Source: Blastocystis sp. Blastoise
Lineage: Eukaryota > Sar > Bigyra > Opalinata > Blastocystidae
DNA: 64,000 nt
Assembly: GCA_039096225.1 (NCBI GenBank)
Contig: JBBPEB010000027.1
Coordinates: forward strand, 621,501 to 685,500
Direction of reading: 5' to 3'
Shown here: positions 56,299-64,000 of the stretch, one piece after another
How the letters are laid out: each line of letters begins with the position of its first letter
Numbering within the stretch: the stretch's first letter is position 1
The notes under the pieces: generated by a model
What the model was told of the DNA's origin: nothing
Database searches by the model: none
The model's input: only the letters and a program-made list of their open reading frames with translations
Position numbers and translations under genes: made by a program

Positions 56299-58044
56299 AC
56301 TGAAGTTCAATTACTTTCAAACCTAGACAACTGATCTAAACTTGTTTCTTTATTATGTGATAATATTATTTATATATACTAGATATTTTTATAAATGAAA
56401 ATTAAGAAGATAAAAGGAATAAAAATTTATTTTTGTCTTTGTTTTTCTTTTAGTGTTCTTTTCATCATATTTAAGAGTATTCAATTATGTCGTCTTTTTT
56501 ACTTTCTTTTTTATCATATATATATATATTGTATATTTATTATAATAGTATTTAAAAACAATTTTCTCAAGATTAATAGGAATCATGAAAAATTTGCATT
56601 TATGTACTATTCTTGTTTTCATTTTCATGGGTTTTTAATTATTTTCTTTTCTTTGTTTCTTCATATTTGTATGTTATCTACAGTGATATAAATGAAATAT
56701 CCATATCCATATAGCTCTAGAATCTTGTGAAACTAATTATTTTTTGATATTATTCTGGTTTATATCACAAGAATCGTCTGAAACTGACAATATTGTGTAT
56801 TATCACATAAATTTACAAACACTAAGTTTCTACATAATAGAATAACTATGATTTTAAAAAATAATGTAGCTGACTGTTAAAATTAATTAACATTCTTTAT
56901 TTATTATATATAGAGTCTTTGTATATTTATTCTTACTATGTATAGAACTTATTGATATTTATTTTTATACAAAAACAAAGCATAGAAATTTTTTATCGTC
57001 TGTTTATTTGTTTGCATCAATTATTTTTCTTTTATTCTTTTTAGGAAAAGTGTTTTTTATATTTTTACAATTAGACTTGTATCTATTTATTGCAAAATAT
57101 AACAGAGTATTTTTTTTGTGAATAATCTCCTTAATTATGAGTTATATATACAGTATAGTTTTTTTTCCTACATATACTTATATCTATATAAAGTGTTTTT
57201 CCAAATAAGTATTATTTTACATTATATATTCGTTGTTTGTTATCCTATTATTTATATTTTCATTAATATGTATTATTCATTATGTATTATTTACTATGTA
57301 TATTTATTACTATATGAATAGATAGTATGATAAATTAAATATAACGGCATAGATAAATCAGCAATTTTCTCTTTCTCTTCTCGTTTATCTATTACTATTC
57401 ATGTTATAATATAGAGATATATCTAGTGCAAATAAAGACTATTACTGATTCTTTGTTTATAACCTATATAAATTCTTAAAAAGTATAGTAAATACATCAA
57501 TAGTAGAGTTATTTATATAAATAATAAGAAATATAAAAATTTGGTAAAATTAATTTCTTCAAAATAGCAACTTTTAAAGAGTATAAATAAATTAGTTAAT
57601 GATTTATATAGAACATGATAAAGATAAGTTTTATCATGAGAACATAAATAAATCATCCTTTATCGTTTTCTAACATGATATTGAATAATTTTTTGTTATG
57701 ATAAAAAATAAATATAAAGAATAGCTTATATTATTATAATTTTCATTTGACTATGCTCCTTGATAATCATGTTAGATCACTGAACATAAGATTACGGAAA
57801 CCAAACAATTAATACGAGTGAATCAGAATTTTTGTTTTGTTTTAGCTTTCATTCTCATTATTCTTATAGTATATTGATGCATCTTATGAAATTGAGACTT
57901 TACACTAGAAATCCCTTCTATTCTAGATCAATAACGAAAGTCTAAAATTTAAAACTGACTTCATATTTTAGAATTCCCAGAAATCTAAGAAGGATTTCTA
58001 TAACAAACAAATTAAACCGTCTTATTCACAATCGATAAAATAAA
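56299..58044. other. Divergent intergenic, MATE / MCTP-like
   Basis: About 1.75 kb, AT-rich with no long microsatellite. Frames at 56395 and 57118 are hydrophobic low-complexity artefacts. No gene or RNA recognised. Confidence 0.5.
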
Positions 58045-63623
<5,579 letters not shown>

Positions 63624-64000
63624 TTCTTTTTTTTTCTACTCTTCTCATTCTTATTTAATAAGAGTTGTGATATATCATTATAGTTATTTATATATATATA
63701 TATATATATTAATCTTTTATATTGTATGTATTAAAATATTGTTTTTTCATCTTTTTGAGTTTCTAAAAGTTGTTTTATTATTTTGATTAATCTTATTAGT
63801 TGTATTTTAAATAAAGAAATCATTCTAGTAATCCTTATAATCAAATTTTGATATTATATACATAAAGCTATTCATTATTTTCATTAATAAATAATAAAAC
63901 ATAGAATAGTATTTATTCTTCTCTGAGATATATACAGAACACTCTAATCTCTTGTTTACCATGTAATAAATAGTTATTAAAAATTTAAAACAAGATTACT
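63624..64000. other. 3' flank of the MCTP-like gene
   Basis: About 380 bases of AT-rich DNA to the window edge. No gene seen. Confidence 0.5.

Overview
This is a strongly AT-rich stretch of a eukaryotic nuclear genome. It carries about 26 protein genes on both strands, most of them split by short introns, and one tRNA gene. Nuclear origin is shown by the intron-rich genes for splicing-independent housekeeping functions: MCM10, MRD1, coatomer zeta, derlin, TM9SF, CKS1 and a CDK9-like kinase. Nuclear genes for bacterial-type ribosomal proteins bL20 and bL24, and a monothiol glutaredoxin with a presequence, indicate a mitochondrion that still translates. The standard genetic code fits (TAA, TGA and TAG all end genes). 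I cannot assign the lineage. The AT bias, tiny introns and simple-sequence tracts would suit several protists or an early-diverging fungus.

Layout. 1-10.5 kb: TM9SF (-, running off the left edge), RAB5IF-like (+), tRNA-Ala (-), GRX5 (-), a two-box HMG protein (-), AATF/BFR2 (-) and mitochondrial bL24 (+). 11-16.2 kb: a PH-domain AGC kinase (-), FAD synthase (+) and CKS1 (-). 17-23 kb: an unrecognised multi-exon gene flanked by two clusters of short relic-like exons. 23-31 kb: PepD-type peptidase (-), ATP-dependent PEPCK with a presequence (+) and a CDK9-like kinase (+). 31-43.9 kb: MRD1 (+), a GT31 glycosyltransferase (+), AlaX editing protein (-), cysteine desulfurase (-) and zeta-COP (+). 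44-56 kb: UXT-like prefoldin (-), a TRAPPC14-like protein (-), mitochondrial bL20 (+), a UBC4/5 E2 (+), derlin (-), MCM10 (+) and a MATE transporter (-). 58-63.6 kb: an MCTP-like protein with extra C1 domains and a C-terminal PH-like region (+).

Most introns start GTATAT and end ATATAG, and many hold long (TA)n or (TTA)n tracts. The long poly-Leu, poly-Ile, poly-Tyr and poly-Asn reading frames are therefore intron sequence, not protein. Splicing these genes by eye fixes several gene starts. It adds a membrane-anchor exon to the GT31 gene and removes a false hydrophobic N-terminus from the AGC kinase.

The most striking observation is three introns whose reading frames join only, or best, with AT-AC ends and U12-type signals. 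Two lie in the CDK9-like kinase and one in the TRAPPC14-like gene. In the first CDK9 intron, the sequence around the 5' splice site has been copied about five times in tandem. The genes show no operon logic. Functional themes are secretory traffic and ER quality control (TM9SF, zeta-COP, TRAPPC14-like, derlin, E2, MCTP), ribosome biogenesis and mitochondrial translation (MRD1, AATF, bL20, bL24), cell cycle and replication (CKS1, CDK9-like, MCM10) and sulfur/cofactor metabolism (FAD synthase, GRX5, cysteine desulfurase).
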